Shown here: in pieces, positions 34,074-41,178 of the stretch
Layout: the number at the start of each line of letters is the position of its first letter
Position numbering within the stretch: position 1 is the stretch's first letter
Program-made: the position numbers and the translations under genes
NCBI GenBank assembly: GCA_026415135.1
Contig: JAOAHS010000024.1
Coordinates: forward strand, 1-45,958
Direction of reading: 5' to 3'
Length of the DNA: 45,958 nucleotides
Source of the DNA: Calditerrivibrio sp.
GTDB lineage: Bacteria > Chrysiogenota > Deferribacteres > Deferribacterales > Calditerrivibrionaceae
The notes under the pieces: generated by a model
What the model saw: the letters and a program-made list of their open reading frames with translations, nothing else
Told to the model about the DNA's origin: nothing
Databases searched by the model: none

Positions 34074-35617
34074 CTAATATCCTCCCTATAAAAACCCAAG
34101 TCCTCTGGTGCTGTAGGTGAAACTGCCATTGTTTTAAACCTATCATATATTACAAAACCAGGTGCTCCACCTTTAACTTTTCTAACATACCTCTTCTCAG
34201 TCCAATCTACAAGAACATTTTTTTCACTCTTAAACTTACTAAAAAAAGCAGTAATACTACACACAGTTTTTATTAAATCATCCGTAGGTACACTGTTAGT
34301 GATTTTGAGAACCACATGGGAAGAAGGTGCATCTTTTACATGAAACCATAAATCATCCTTATCCGATAATTTTAATATTTCATCATTACCCAAACTATTT
34401 TTACCAACTAAAAGTATCCAATCATTGCTTCTATATTTGTAGTAATTTTTTGCTCTTGTAATAGGGATTTTCTCCTTCTTTTGTGATGGTTTTAAAATGG
34501 AATTAACAGCATTATGATCTATTAGGCCATTTTCAATGAAGTAGATTAACTCATTTAAATAATCTATTTCCTGTTTTACTGATGTTATCCTCTTTTGAAT
34601 TATCGGTAAGGCTCTCTCAAGTCTTTTCCCTTCATTATAGAGCTCTTCAATGTATTTTTGAATAGGGACTTTCACTTCAAGTTCTAGCTTAACTTTATAG
34701 ATTAACTCCTCATCAAACATGAAAAATTCACCGCTCTTTAAAGCCTCATCTATCCTATATAGATTATTTTTTATCATTTCAGCTTGATCAAGAAAATGTT
34801 GAAAACATTCTGCTGCTTCCAGCTCCTTCTCTACCTTCGATAAGGTAGACAATTTTTGCGAGATCTTATTTTTTATCTGTTTTAAAAGTTGTTGAGCATC
34901 TTTTGACTCATTCGTAGAAGTAGGCGGTATGTACTCATCTATTTTTACAGCCAATAAATCCCCTGTAAGATTAAAGGGATAGGCTTTGCCAAATTCATCC
35001 AGATAAATTGTATCTTCATGTAGATACAACTTCATCAAATCAACAGCATCATCAAAATCCCCCACCACTTCCACTAATTTATTAGCAAAATCTGTAGTTT
35101 TCTTGTAAAAACCTTCATACTTACTAAAATCTTTTTCATTACCAGTGTTATCAAGACTAAATCTTTTGTTTGACTTAAAAGGTTGATATTTTGTGCCAAT
35201 ATTTATCACCCTGTCTGCATCAATATTTTTTCCGGTTAAATTGAATAAAATTATATTTTTTTCATCTAAAATAAAAAAATTGGAGTTCCCACCTACCACT
35301 TCAAACACCAATTTATAGACCTCATAATCTCCAGAAATCTTCTGCTTTGCAACCTTGATATAGAATAGTCTATCATAACCCTTCTGCTTTATTTCAACTA
35401 TCTTTGAGGAATTGACTTTAGAAAATATCTCTTTACCATCAAACTCTTTTTTAAAAAAAATCCACCCATAAGAAACATCAAAAACCAAATAAATCTTCTC
35501 TGAACGTACATAAAATATTAGACAGAGCATATTATGGTTTAAAAGCACCTTGTTTAAACTTTCTATATTTTTTTTCTTCAAAAAATTTATAAATTTGAAC
35601 AACAATAAACCATCCAT
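34070..35617 (-). CDS. rqcH: NFACT family ribosome quality control protein RqcH
   Basis: RqcH/Rqc2 homologues bind stalled 50S-peptidyl-tRNA complexes and add alanine tails. The 515-residue protein has a diverged NFACT-N domain in which the key pair D82-R83 (KGYDRLFYIKV) is kept, an HhH region, a coiled-coil middle (about 245-370) and the NFACT-R end with LWFHVKDAPSSHVVLK and YVRKVKGGAPGFVIYD. Older names for the family (fibronectin-binding protein) are misleading. It heads the rqcH-murJ-dtd run; an AGGTGA precedes the ATG. Confidence 0.88.
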   Translation of the reverse strand: MDGLLLFKFINFLKKKNIESLNKVLLNHNMLCLIFYVRSEKIYLVFDVSYGWIFFKKEFDGKEIFSKVNSSKIVEIKQKGYDRLFYIKVAKQKISGDYEVYKLVFEVVGGNSNFFILDEKNIILFNLTGKNIDADRVINIGTKYQPFKSNKRFSLDNTGNEKDFSKYEGFYKKTTDFANKLVEVVGDFDDAVDLMKLYLHEDTIYLDEFGKAYPFNLTGDLLAVKIDEYIPPTSTNESKDAQQLLKQIKNKISQKLSTLSKVEKELEAAECFQHFLDQAEMIKNNLYRIDEALKSGEFFMFDEELIYKVKLELEVKVPIQKYIEELYNEGKRLERALPIIQKRITSVKQEIDYLNELIYFIENGLIDHNAVNSILKPSQKKEKIPITRAKNYYKYRSNDWILLVGKNSLGNDEILKLSDKDDLWFHVKDAPSSHVVLKITNSVPTDDLIKTVCSITAFFSKFKSEKNVLVDWTEKRYVRKVKGGAPGFVIYDRFKTMAVSPTAPEDLGFYREDIR

Positions 35618-35676
35618 CTCAAATCACCTGTAAATATTAATCATAAAAGAAAAAGAGTTTTTAATTGACTCAGAGA

Positions 35677-36738
35677 TTACTTCTGCTGTAAAAACTTTTC
35701 AAACATCTTTTTATCATTAGCTTTTAAATAAGCTTCTTCTGGTGATATTATTTTATTCATCAAATAGTCCAATATTACCTGATCCATCATCTGCATTCCA
35801 TCTGCTTTCCCCGTTTGCATAATTGAAGGGATCTGAAATATTTTCCCCTCCCTTATAAGGTTTGATATAGCACTGTTCACCACCATAATCTCCAAAGCAG
35901 CAATTCTTCCAGGCTTATCACACCTTTTAAGAAGTTGTTGGGATATGACCCCTTTCAAAGATTCAGAGAGCATTGTTCTTATTTGTGCTTGCTGACCTGC
36001 CGGAAAAGCATCTATTATACGATCCACCGTTTTAGGCGCTGAGTTTGTATGTAGTGTGCCAAACACAAGGTGACCAGTTTCGGCTGCTGTTATTGCAAGC
36101 TCAATGGTCTCAAGGTCCCTCATCTCACCCACTAAAATAACATCTGGATCCTCTCTCAATGCAGCCCTTAATGCTGATGCAAACGACTCTGTCATTGTCC
36201 CAACTTCCCTATGGTTTACAAGACAGCCTTTACTTTCATGGACAAACTCTACTGGATCCTCAATAGTTAAAATATGATCTTTTCTATTTCTGTTAATGTA
36301 ATCAATGATTGCAGCAAGCGTTGTGGATTTTCCACTACCTGTAGGTCCAGTCACTAATACCAGACCCCTTGATAGATTTGCAAATTTTAAAACCTGAGGT
36401 GGAAGACCAAGATCCTCTGCTGAAAGAATCTTAGACGGAATAAGCCTAAATACAGCAGCTATACCCCTTTTTTGATAAAAATAGTTGGCCCTAAACCTTG
36501 CTAATCCAGGTATCTCATAGGCAAAATCAAGATCCTTTTTCTTTAAAAAATATTGTTTTTGTTCTTCTGTGATGATCTCAAATAATAACATTTGTAGAAT
36601 TTCATTTGTTAGTTCCTGATACTTTATCTCTTCAAGCTCACCATGTTTTCTCACTAATGGCTTACACCCACTGCTCAAGTGTAAATCGCTACAATTATTT
36701 TCCATCATATACTTAAAAAAAGCATCTATCTTCGCCAT
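35677..36738 (-). CDS. pilT: Twitching motility ATPase PilT
   Basis: PilT is the hexameric ATPase that retracts type IV pili. The 353-residue product starts MAKIDAFFKYMMENNCSDLH and has Walker A GPTGSGKST, the Asp box TIEDPVEFVH, Walker B GEMRDLETIELAITAAETGH and the His box GTLHTNSA. I use the ATG at 36738, with AGGTGG upstream; the longer frame extends without family similarity into the neighbouring gene. No pilin, PilB or PilC gene is in the window. Confidence 0.94.
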   Translation of the reverse strand: MAKIDAFFKYMMENNCSDLHLSSGCKPLVRKHGELEEIKYQELTNEILQMLLFEIITEEQKQYFLKKKDLDFAYEIPGLARFRANYFYQKRGIAAVFRLIPSKILSAEDLGLPPQVLKFANLSRGLVLVTGPTGSGKSTTLAAIIDYINRNRKDHILTIEDPVEFVHESKGCLVNHREVGTMTESFASALRAALREDPDVILVGEMRDLETIELAITAAETGHLVFGTLHTNSAPKTVDRIIDAFPAGQQAQIRTMLSESLKGVISQQLLKRCDKPGRIAALEIMVVNSAISNLIREGKIFQIPSIMQTGKADGMQMMDQVILDYLMNKIISPEEAYLKANDKKMFEKFLQQK

Positions 36739-36745
36739 AAGCCAC

Positions 36746-37549
36746 CTACTCAAAAACCAAATTTGTACCATCAAATCTTACATAGGGATAACCATACAAC
36801 TTTTCTTCTCTATAAAAAACATAACTTGGACCACAATGCTTCATATTTGTGAAAATTAACCCTTTTTCCGGCCTAACCATGATCATAACCATAAATGAAC
36901 AATTACTACCATGATATTCCTCATAAAAAAGATCCCAATCCTTTGCTAAGCAATGACGAATAGACTCAAAAGTGTCTATGTGTTTATCTAAAAAAATCCT
37001 TTCTTTTCCCGATGGAGCCCACCTATATATCGCTAAATACCCTTGTTCATCAACAAAAAAGTCGTACCTTGTATTCAGTTGAAAATTAAGGTTTGACAAA
37101 ATACCTACAGCCTCCTCAAACTGAACATCTCTAAGGGTATCTAAAATCTCCATTATATTTTCAGCAGATCCCACAGCAAGGGTAACATGTTTTCCTGAAT
37201 ACTTATTGAAATATTCTAAAATCTCGTTATCAAAGGGATCATCAGTAACCACCGTAATAGTTTTATCATCAACAAAAATAGGTATAGCTTTATGTTTTTT
37301 CATAAAAGAGTAAGAAAATCTGTTTATAAGTTCTAAGTCAACCTGCTCCCTATTTATTATTACAAAAGGTAAATCTATCTGTTTGCTTATAACGTAATCC
37401 AACTGAGACTGAGTTATCTTACCCAGCCTAACCAATGCTTCTCCAAGCCTTATTTTCTCTTTTTTTTGAAATTCCAACCCCTCTTCCAAATCTGTATCTG
37501 TTATCAAACCCATCTCCTTTAAGATCACACCCAAATTTCTATTAGCCAT
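36746..37549 (-). CDS. Stand-alone MshEN (GspE/PilB N-terminal) domain protein
   Basis: A 267-residue soluble protein. Residues 5-28 and 34-57 are two copies of the MshEN motif (NLGVILKEMGLITDTDL and RLGEALVRLGKITQSQL, each ending in Q), followed by the rest of a GspE/PilB-type N-terminal domain to about residue 140 (AIPIFVDDKTITVVTDDP). In MshE this tandem motif binds cyclic di-GMP. The usual ATPase half is missing; instead there is a 125-residue tail unfamiliar to me. It lies directly before pilT. The ATG at 37549 fits the GAGG better than the one at 37555. Confidence 0.75.
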   Translation of the reverse strand: MANRNLGVILKEMGLITDTDLEEGLEFQKKEKIRLGEALVRLGKITQSQLDYVISKQIDLPFVIINREQVDLELINRFSYSFMKKHKAIPIFVDDKTITVVTDDPFDNEILEYFNKYSGKHVTLAVGSAENIMEILDTLRDVQFEEAVGILSNLNFQLNTRYDFFVDEQGYLAIYRWAPSGKERIFLDKHIDTFESIRHCLAKDWDLFYEEYHGSNCSFMVMIMVRPEKGLIFTNMKHCGPSYVFYREEKLYGYPYVRFDGTNLVFE

Positions 37550-38534
37550 GCTCATCCTCTATATAATATTTATCTTTTAAAAGATTATCTATGCTATTTA
37601 AATAATAATCAAAAAAACCTGAGCTCTCAAGGGTAGAAATATGATGTTTAACAGTCTTTAATTTAACACTATAATACCTCTCAAGAATGATCGAAAGGTC
37701 CTCATCACCTATGAGATGCAACATAAAATAGGTGTCAGGAATAGCAGCTAATACCTTATCAGAAGCAGAGTACTGAAACTTATTCAAATCGATAAGGATT
37801 TCAGAAAATAGCTTTATCTCTTCCTCATCATAATTTCTAAGTGTCAGAATCTCAACCAAGTGTCTTAAAGCATTTGAATATACCTTAGGCTTGAAAGATA
37901 ATCTGGGTATATTAGAAAAATAATACTTTTTAATATTTTCTTTATAAAAATTTTCAATATCTAAAATAAACTCATATTCATCCTGAAGTTCAGTATTACC
38001 CTGATAGACTGACAAACCGTTTAACAGAATCTCTTTGGCATTAGCAAACCTTTTGTGCAATAAAAGCTCATAAGCAATACGCATATAATCTTTATATCGT
38101 AATGCATGTTTAGAATGCTGTTCTTTATAAAGCATCAATGCATTATCAAAATCGGCCATCATTACTTTATAGGTTATATATAATGTTTGAGCAACATTTT
38201 GATACCCATCATACTGCATAAGCTTTACTATATATTTAAAAGCAGTTTCTGTTTTACCCACATCTAAAAGACTATCAGCTATCAAAAAAACTACCTCTAT
38301 GTCATCGGAAAACGCCTTTTCATAAGCAACGAAATAATCAATGGATTTACTCCGATCACCTTTAAAAAGATGATATTTTCCTAATACTCTACAAACCTTT
38401 TTAAGAAATTCCTCATCCTCACCAAATCTAACAAACATTTTTGTTATTTCATCGTTTGCTTTTTCAAGATCACCTTTTTCTATAGTATTTTCAATATCTT
38501 TAAATAAACGATCTATAAAACTTAATTTGTTCAC
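37542..38534 (-). CDS. TPR-like helical repeat protein
   Basis: A 330-residue protein made of helix pairs like tetratricopeptide repeats (for example FKYIVKLMQYDGYQNVAQTL and FANAKEILLNGLSVYQGNT). There is no signal peptide or membrane segment, so it is likely a cytoplasmic scaffold. I cannot assign a family. It starts with GTG overlapping the exonuclease stop by 4 bases, and its 3' end overlaps the MshEN gene, so the set exonuclease-TPR-MshEN-pilT is probably one transcript and the protein may serve the pilus machine. Confidence 0.65.
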   Translation of the reverse strand: MNKLSFIDRLFKDIENTIEKGDLEKANDEITKMFVRFGEDEEFLKKVCRVLGKYHLFKGDRSKSIDYFVAYEKAFSDDIEVVFLIADSLLDVGKTETAFKYIVKLMQYDGYQNVAQTLYITYKVMMADFDNALMLYKEQHSKHALRYKDYMRIAYELLLHKRFANAKEILLNGLSVYQGNTELQDEYEFILDIENFYKENIKKYYFSNIPRLSFKPKVYSNALRHLVEILTLRNYDEEEIKLFSEILIDLNKFQYSASDKVLAAIPDTYFMLHLIGDEDLSIILERYYSVKLKTVKHHISTLESSGFFDYYLNSIDNLLKDKYYIEDEHG

Positions 38535-39214
38535 TGAAGCTGCTCCTTGTGTAAAGCATAAAGGTCCCTCACAGTCCTATAAGTATCAGAAAGTTGAATA
38601 ATCATCTTGTTAAAGACCTCAGCTGTTGCCATGGCATCACCCAAGGCTGTGTGCCTTCCATTGCATTTTACTTTGTAGAACTCCAATAGGAAATCAAGGC
38701 TAACGTGATCATTTCTCCTTGCTATCCCCCTTGTATAAATAAACATAGTATCGAGGTACTTTTGTTTGAGGCCGCAACCAAAGGTCTCCATTAGCTCTTT
38801 GGATATCATATCGATATCAAACTTTATATGGTGACCAACCAGAATAGATTTCCTTATAAATTTCATAAACTCAGGCATAACCTCTACAACAAATGGCTTA
38901 TTTCTTACCATTTCATCCGTTATACCATGCCATTTTATCGACTCTTTATCAATTTCTTTGCCTGGATTTATAAAAACATTATAATAATCAATGATTTTAA
39001 AATTCCTTATTTTTACAGCTGCCAGATTAATAATCTTTGCAGTAGCTATATCCAGCCCAGTAGTCTCAGTATCCACCACACAAAACTCGGCATCAAACAG
39101 CGATTTATTCATAAAATCTGATTTGTTGTATACATTACATATTTTTACAACATAGTTAATAATCGGATCCTTGTGGGAAAACATCGACTTTGCTTTAAAG
39201 ATCTTTCCTAACAT
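38531..39214 (-). CDS. DnaQ-like 3'-5' exonuclease
   Basis: A DEDDh exonuclease of 227 residues, of the type found in DNA polymerase III epsilon/PolC proofreading domains. Exo I is FCVVDTETTGLDIA, Exo II is GHHIKFDIDM, and Exo III is GRHTALGDAMATAEVF with the catalytic histidine. I use the ATG at 39214 because GGGGGTAAAG precedes it; the ATG at 39226 has no ribosome binding site. No polymerase is fused or nearby, so it may act in repair, RNA turnover or as a separate proofreading subunit. First gene of the operon leading to pilT. Confidence 0.85.
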   Translation of the reverse strand: MLGKIFKAKSMFSHKDPIINYVVKICNVYNKSDFMNKSLFDAEFCVVDTETTGLDIATAKIINLAAVKIRNFKIIDYYNVFINPGKEIDKESIKWHGITDEMVRNKPFVVEVMPEFMKFIRKSILVGHHIKFDIDMISKELMETFGCGLKQKYLDTMFIYTRGIARRNDHVSLDFLLEFYKVKCNGRHTALGDAMATAEVFNKMIIQLSDTYRTVRDLYALHKEQLQ

Positions 39215-39283
39215 CTTTACCCCCATAACAAATTAAATGAAATTAAGTCTTTTAGCAAGAAATTTTTTTTACATAAAATCCTA

Positions 39284-39312
39284 TTGACTAAAAGGCCCAT
39301 AAAAAGTAATAA
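39284..39312 (+). promoter_or_regulatory. Possible promoter of the YbgC-like thioesterase gene
   Basis: TTGACT (39284-39289) and a weak -10 TAATAA (39307-39312) are 17 bases apart. Only 6 bases lie between the -10 and the ATG at 39319, which also lacks a Shine-Dalgarno sequence, so the transcript could be leaderless. The -10 is only 3 of 6 to consensus. Confidence 0.4.
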
Positions 39313-39318
39313 AAAGCT

Positions 39319-39714
39319 ATGACACAATATCAATATACTGGAAAGATTGAAGTAAGATACTCCGATTTGGACGCTTATGGCCACGTAAACCATGCTACCT
39401 ACTTTACCTATTTAGAAACTGTAAGGACAAATATTTTTATCAATGAATTCGAAGAATTACTTAAAAATGATATCCATCTCATAATAGTAAGTGCAAGCTG
39501 TGACTATAAAAAGCCTATACATCTCGGGAATGATGTTTTCGTTTCTTTTTGGACTAAAGAGATAAAAAAAACATCTTTCACACTTCAATACCACATACAC
39601 GATGGAAAAGGGGTAAGTTACGCTTCCGCTGAAACCACATTGGTCGCCTTTGATAATAAAAAAAAGAAACCCACACTACTACCATCTATCATAACAAACA
39701 AAATCATTACATAA
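39319..39714 (+). CDS. Acyl-CoA thioesterase, YbgC/4HBT family
   Basis: A single-hotdog thioesterase of 131 residues. The active-site signature is YSDLDAYGHVNHATYFTYLE with the catalytic aspartate and the conserved GHVN. It would hydrolyse short or aromatic acyl-CoA thioesters; substrate unknown. It is a second, unrelated-length thioesterase in the window besides the FatA-like one. It stands alone, divergent from the exonuclease operon and followed by a small-RNA candidate. Confidence 0.85.
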   Translation: MTQYQYTGKIEVRYSDLDAYGHVNHATYFTYLETVRTNIFINEFEELLKNDIHLIIVSASCDYKKPIHLGNDVFVSFWTKEIKKTSFTLQYHIHDGKGVSYASAETTLVAFDNKKKKPTLLPSIITNKIIT

Positions 39715-39734
39715 CAATAAAATACAAAAAACTC

Positions 39735-39763
39735 TTGCATTTAAAATAAAATTGCGTTATATT
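39735..39763 (+). promoter_or_regulatory. Promoter of the small RNA / lipoprotein unit
   Basis: TTGCAT (39735-39740) and TATATT (39758-39763) are exactly 17 bases apart, giving a start near 39770, right at the first base of the structured RNA that follows. Confidence 0.65.
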
Positions 39764-39769
39764 CAAAAT

Positions 39770-39830
39770 ATAGCCCGGCTATCTAATGCTTCATAATCCT
39801 CCCCTTTAAGAAGCTTGCCGGGATTTTTTT
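39770..39830 (+). ncRNA. Candidate small RNA with C-rich loop (or leader of the lipoprotein gene)
   Basis: About 60 bases run from the predicted start to a T7 tract. Outer stem CCCGGC (39774-39779) pairs with GCCGGG (39817-39822); inner stem GCTTC (39788-39792) pairs with GAAGC (39810-39814). The apical loop ATAATCCTCCCCTTTAA exposes CCUCCCC, complementary to Shine-Dalgarno sequences, as in C-rich-loop regulatory RNAs. An alternative 5' hairpin ATAGC-CCG-GCTAT (39770-39782) would occupy the left arm of the terminator stem. It matches no family I can name; a transcription attenuator in front of the NlpC/P60 gene is the alternative. Confidence 0.55.
39774..39830 (+). terminator. Intrinsic terminator before the lipoprotein gene
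   Basis: A 6-bp all-GC stem CCCGGC/GCCGGG with an inner GCTTC/GAAGC stem is followed by A and seven T (39824-39830). The GC-rich arms stand out sharply against the AT-rich surroundings. It would end transcripts coming from the thioesterase gene and the short RNA started at 39770. The lipoprotein TTG lies only 21 bases downstream, so that gene needs read-through or a start inside this segment. Confidence 0.7.
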
Positions 39831-39851
39831 AAATACACCTTGGAGTAAATA

Positions 39852-40595
39852 TTGAAAACTAAGGTTTTGGTTTTATTTAGTTTTGTTTTGTTGATATTTT
39901 TAAGTACAGGTTGTTCCACTAAAGGTTTTGTCAAAGCTGATAAGATTCAATATACCATACAAGCTGGAGCATTTTCTAATTTTGACAACGTTCAAAAATT
40001 TATGGATAAGCTCGCTGCAAAAGGGTTAGACCCCTATTATTTTAAAGATGACAATGGCTTATATAAGGTAAGATTTGGTAATTTTTACACATTAGAAGCT
40101 GCAAAATGGACTGCTGAAAAATTAAAAGAAGATTTGGTAATTGAGGAATACGTTATAGTTACACCCGATAGTTTTAGATATCAAAAGATAGATAACAATG
40201 ACTTGAGGGAACAGATCATAAATACCGCCATGAACTATTTAGGTACACCCTATATGAGAGGTGGTAATAGTGAAGATGGATTTGATTGTAGTGGTTTTGT
40301 CCAAACTGTATTTAGGTTAAACGGTATAGAATTACCCAGAACATCCAAAGAACAATTTGCCAAAGGTGATACCATAAGAGATGAACTCAGACGTGGAGAT
40401 TTAGTTTTTTTTAAAATTAATGGGAAAAACATATCCCATGTTGGCATATATATTGGTGATGGTAAATTTATCCATGCCCCAAGAGTAAACCAAAAAGTGA
40501 GAGTAGAAGATCTGGACCTACCTTATTATAAAAAACGCTATGTGGGAGCAAAAACCTATCTAAATGACATATCCATTAACACAGCCAATAAATAA
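39852..40595 (+). CDS. SPOR and NlpC/P60 domain lipoprotein (peptidoglycan endopeptidase)
   Basis: A 247-residue envelope lipoprotein. A signal peptide ends in the lipobox LSTGC with C21 as the lipidated residue. Residues about 32-105 form a SPOR domain (YTIQAGAFSNFDNVQ; LYKVRFGNF), which binds denuded glycan at division sites. Residues about 118-240 are an NlpC/P60 cysteine peptidase with C146 (GFDCSGF), H196 (ISHVGIYIG) and H208 (FIHAPR). It should cleave peptide cross-links in peptidoglycan. The start is a TTG preceded by GGAG at 7-base spacing; no ATG fits the signal peptide. Confidence 0.9.
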   Translation: MKTKVLVLFSFVLLIFLSTGCSTKGFVKADKIQYTIQAGAFSNFDNVQKFMDKLAAKGLDPYYFKDDNGLYKVRFGNFYTLEAAKWTAEKLKEDLVIEEYVIVTPDSFRYQKIDNNDLREQIINTAMNYLGTPYMRGGNSEDGFDCSGFVQTVFRLNGIELPRTSKEQFAKGDTIRDELRRGDLVFFKINGKNISHVGIYIGDGKFIHAPRVNQKVRVEDLDLPYYKKRYVGAKTYLNDISINTANK

Positions 40596-41178
40596 TAACC
40601 ACCTTCTATCTACAGAAGATATAAATCGACTTGATGTAATAAGGTTTGAAGGTATTATTCATTACATCGATACCGATGAAAAATTAGACCTTTGTGCCTT
40701 ACCCCTTGTAAAACATGTAGGTTTTGATACAGAAACAAGACCTTCCTTTAAGAAAAACCTTCACTACGATATATCATTAATCCAAATAGCTACTGATGAG
40801 GAAGCCTTTCTTTTTCATATCTCCAAAATTAAAAACAATAAAAAGATCTTTGATTACCTCAGAGACACCAGTATAACTAAAATAGGTGCAGGAATAGATG
40901 ATGATTTAAGAAAACTAAACAACAAAGCCATACCCAATTTAAATAAAATCTCATTTTTAGATATACAAAAATTAGCAAAAAAATTACATTTACCAAAATC
41001 TAATCTAAAATATTTAACCGCAGTTTTTTTAAATAGAAGAATCATAAAATCATCCCAAACATCCAACTGGGATAGGCATCCCCTCACAGAAAAACAAAAA
41101 TTATATGCAGCTACCGATGCTTGGGTATGTCTAAAGATTTTTAACGAGATGAATAAAATTTTAGAAACTTTGCAATAA
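40564..41178 (+). CDS. RNase D-like 3'-5' exonuclease
   Basis: A 204-residue DEDDy exonuclease: Exo I is VGFDTETRPSF, Exo II is KIGAGIDDDLRKL, Exo III is YAATDAWVCLKIF with the tyrosine of the DEDDy type. It has no HRDC domain, unlike full RNase D, and may trim small RNAs or short DNA. The ATG at 40564 lies inside the lipoprotein gene (32-base overlap) and has no clear Shine-Dalgarno, but no other start codon occurs before the conserved part. Its 3' end overlaps convergent pcrA by 38 bases. Confidence 0.82.
   Translation: MTYPLTQPINNNHLLSTEDINRLDVIRFEGIIHYIDTDEKLDLCALPLVKHVGFDTETRPSFKKNLHYDISLIQIATDEEAFLFHISKIKNNKKIFDYLRDTSITKIGAGIDDDLRKLNNKAIPNLNKISFLDIQKLAKKLHLPKSNLKYLTAVFLNRRIIKSSQTSNWDRHPLTEKQKLYAATDAWVCLKIFNEMNKILETLQ

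Noticed and set aside
39249-39294. Dyad CTTTTAG ... CTAAAAG in the divergent region before the YbgC-like gene
   Set aside because: Arms of 7 bases are 32 bases apart and AT-rich; one arm overlaps the -35 box, but there is no further symmetry to support an operator.
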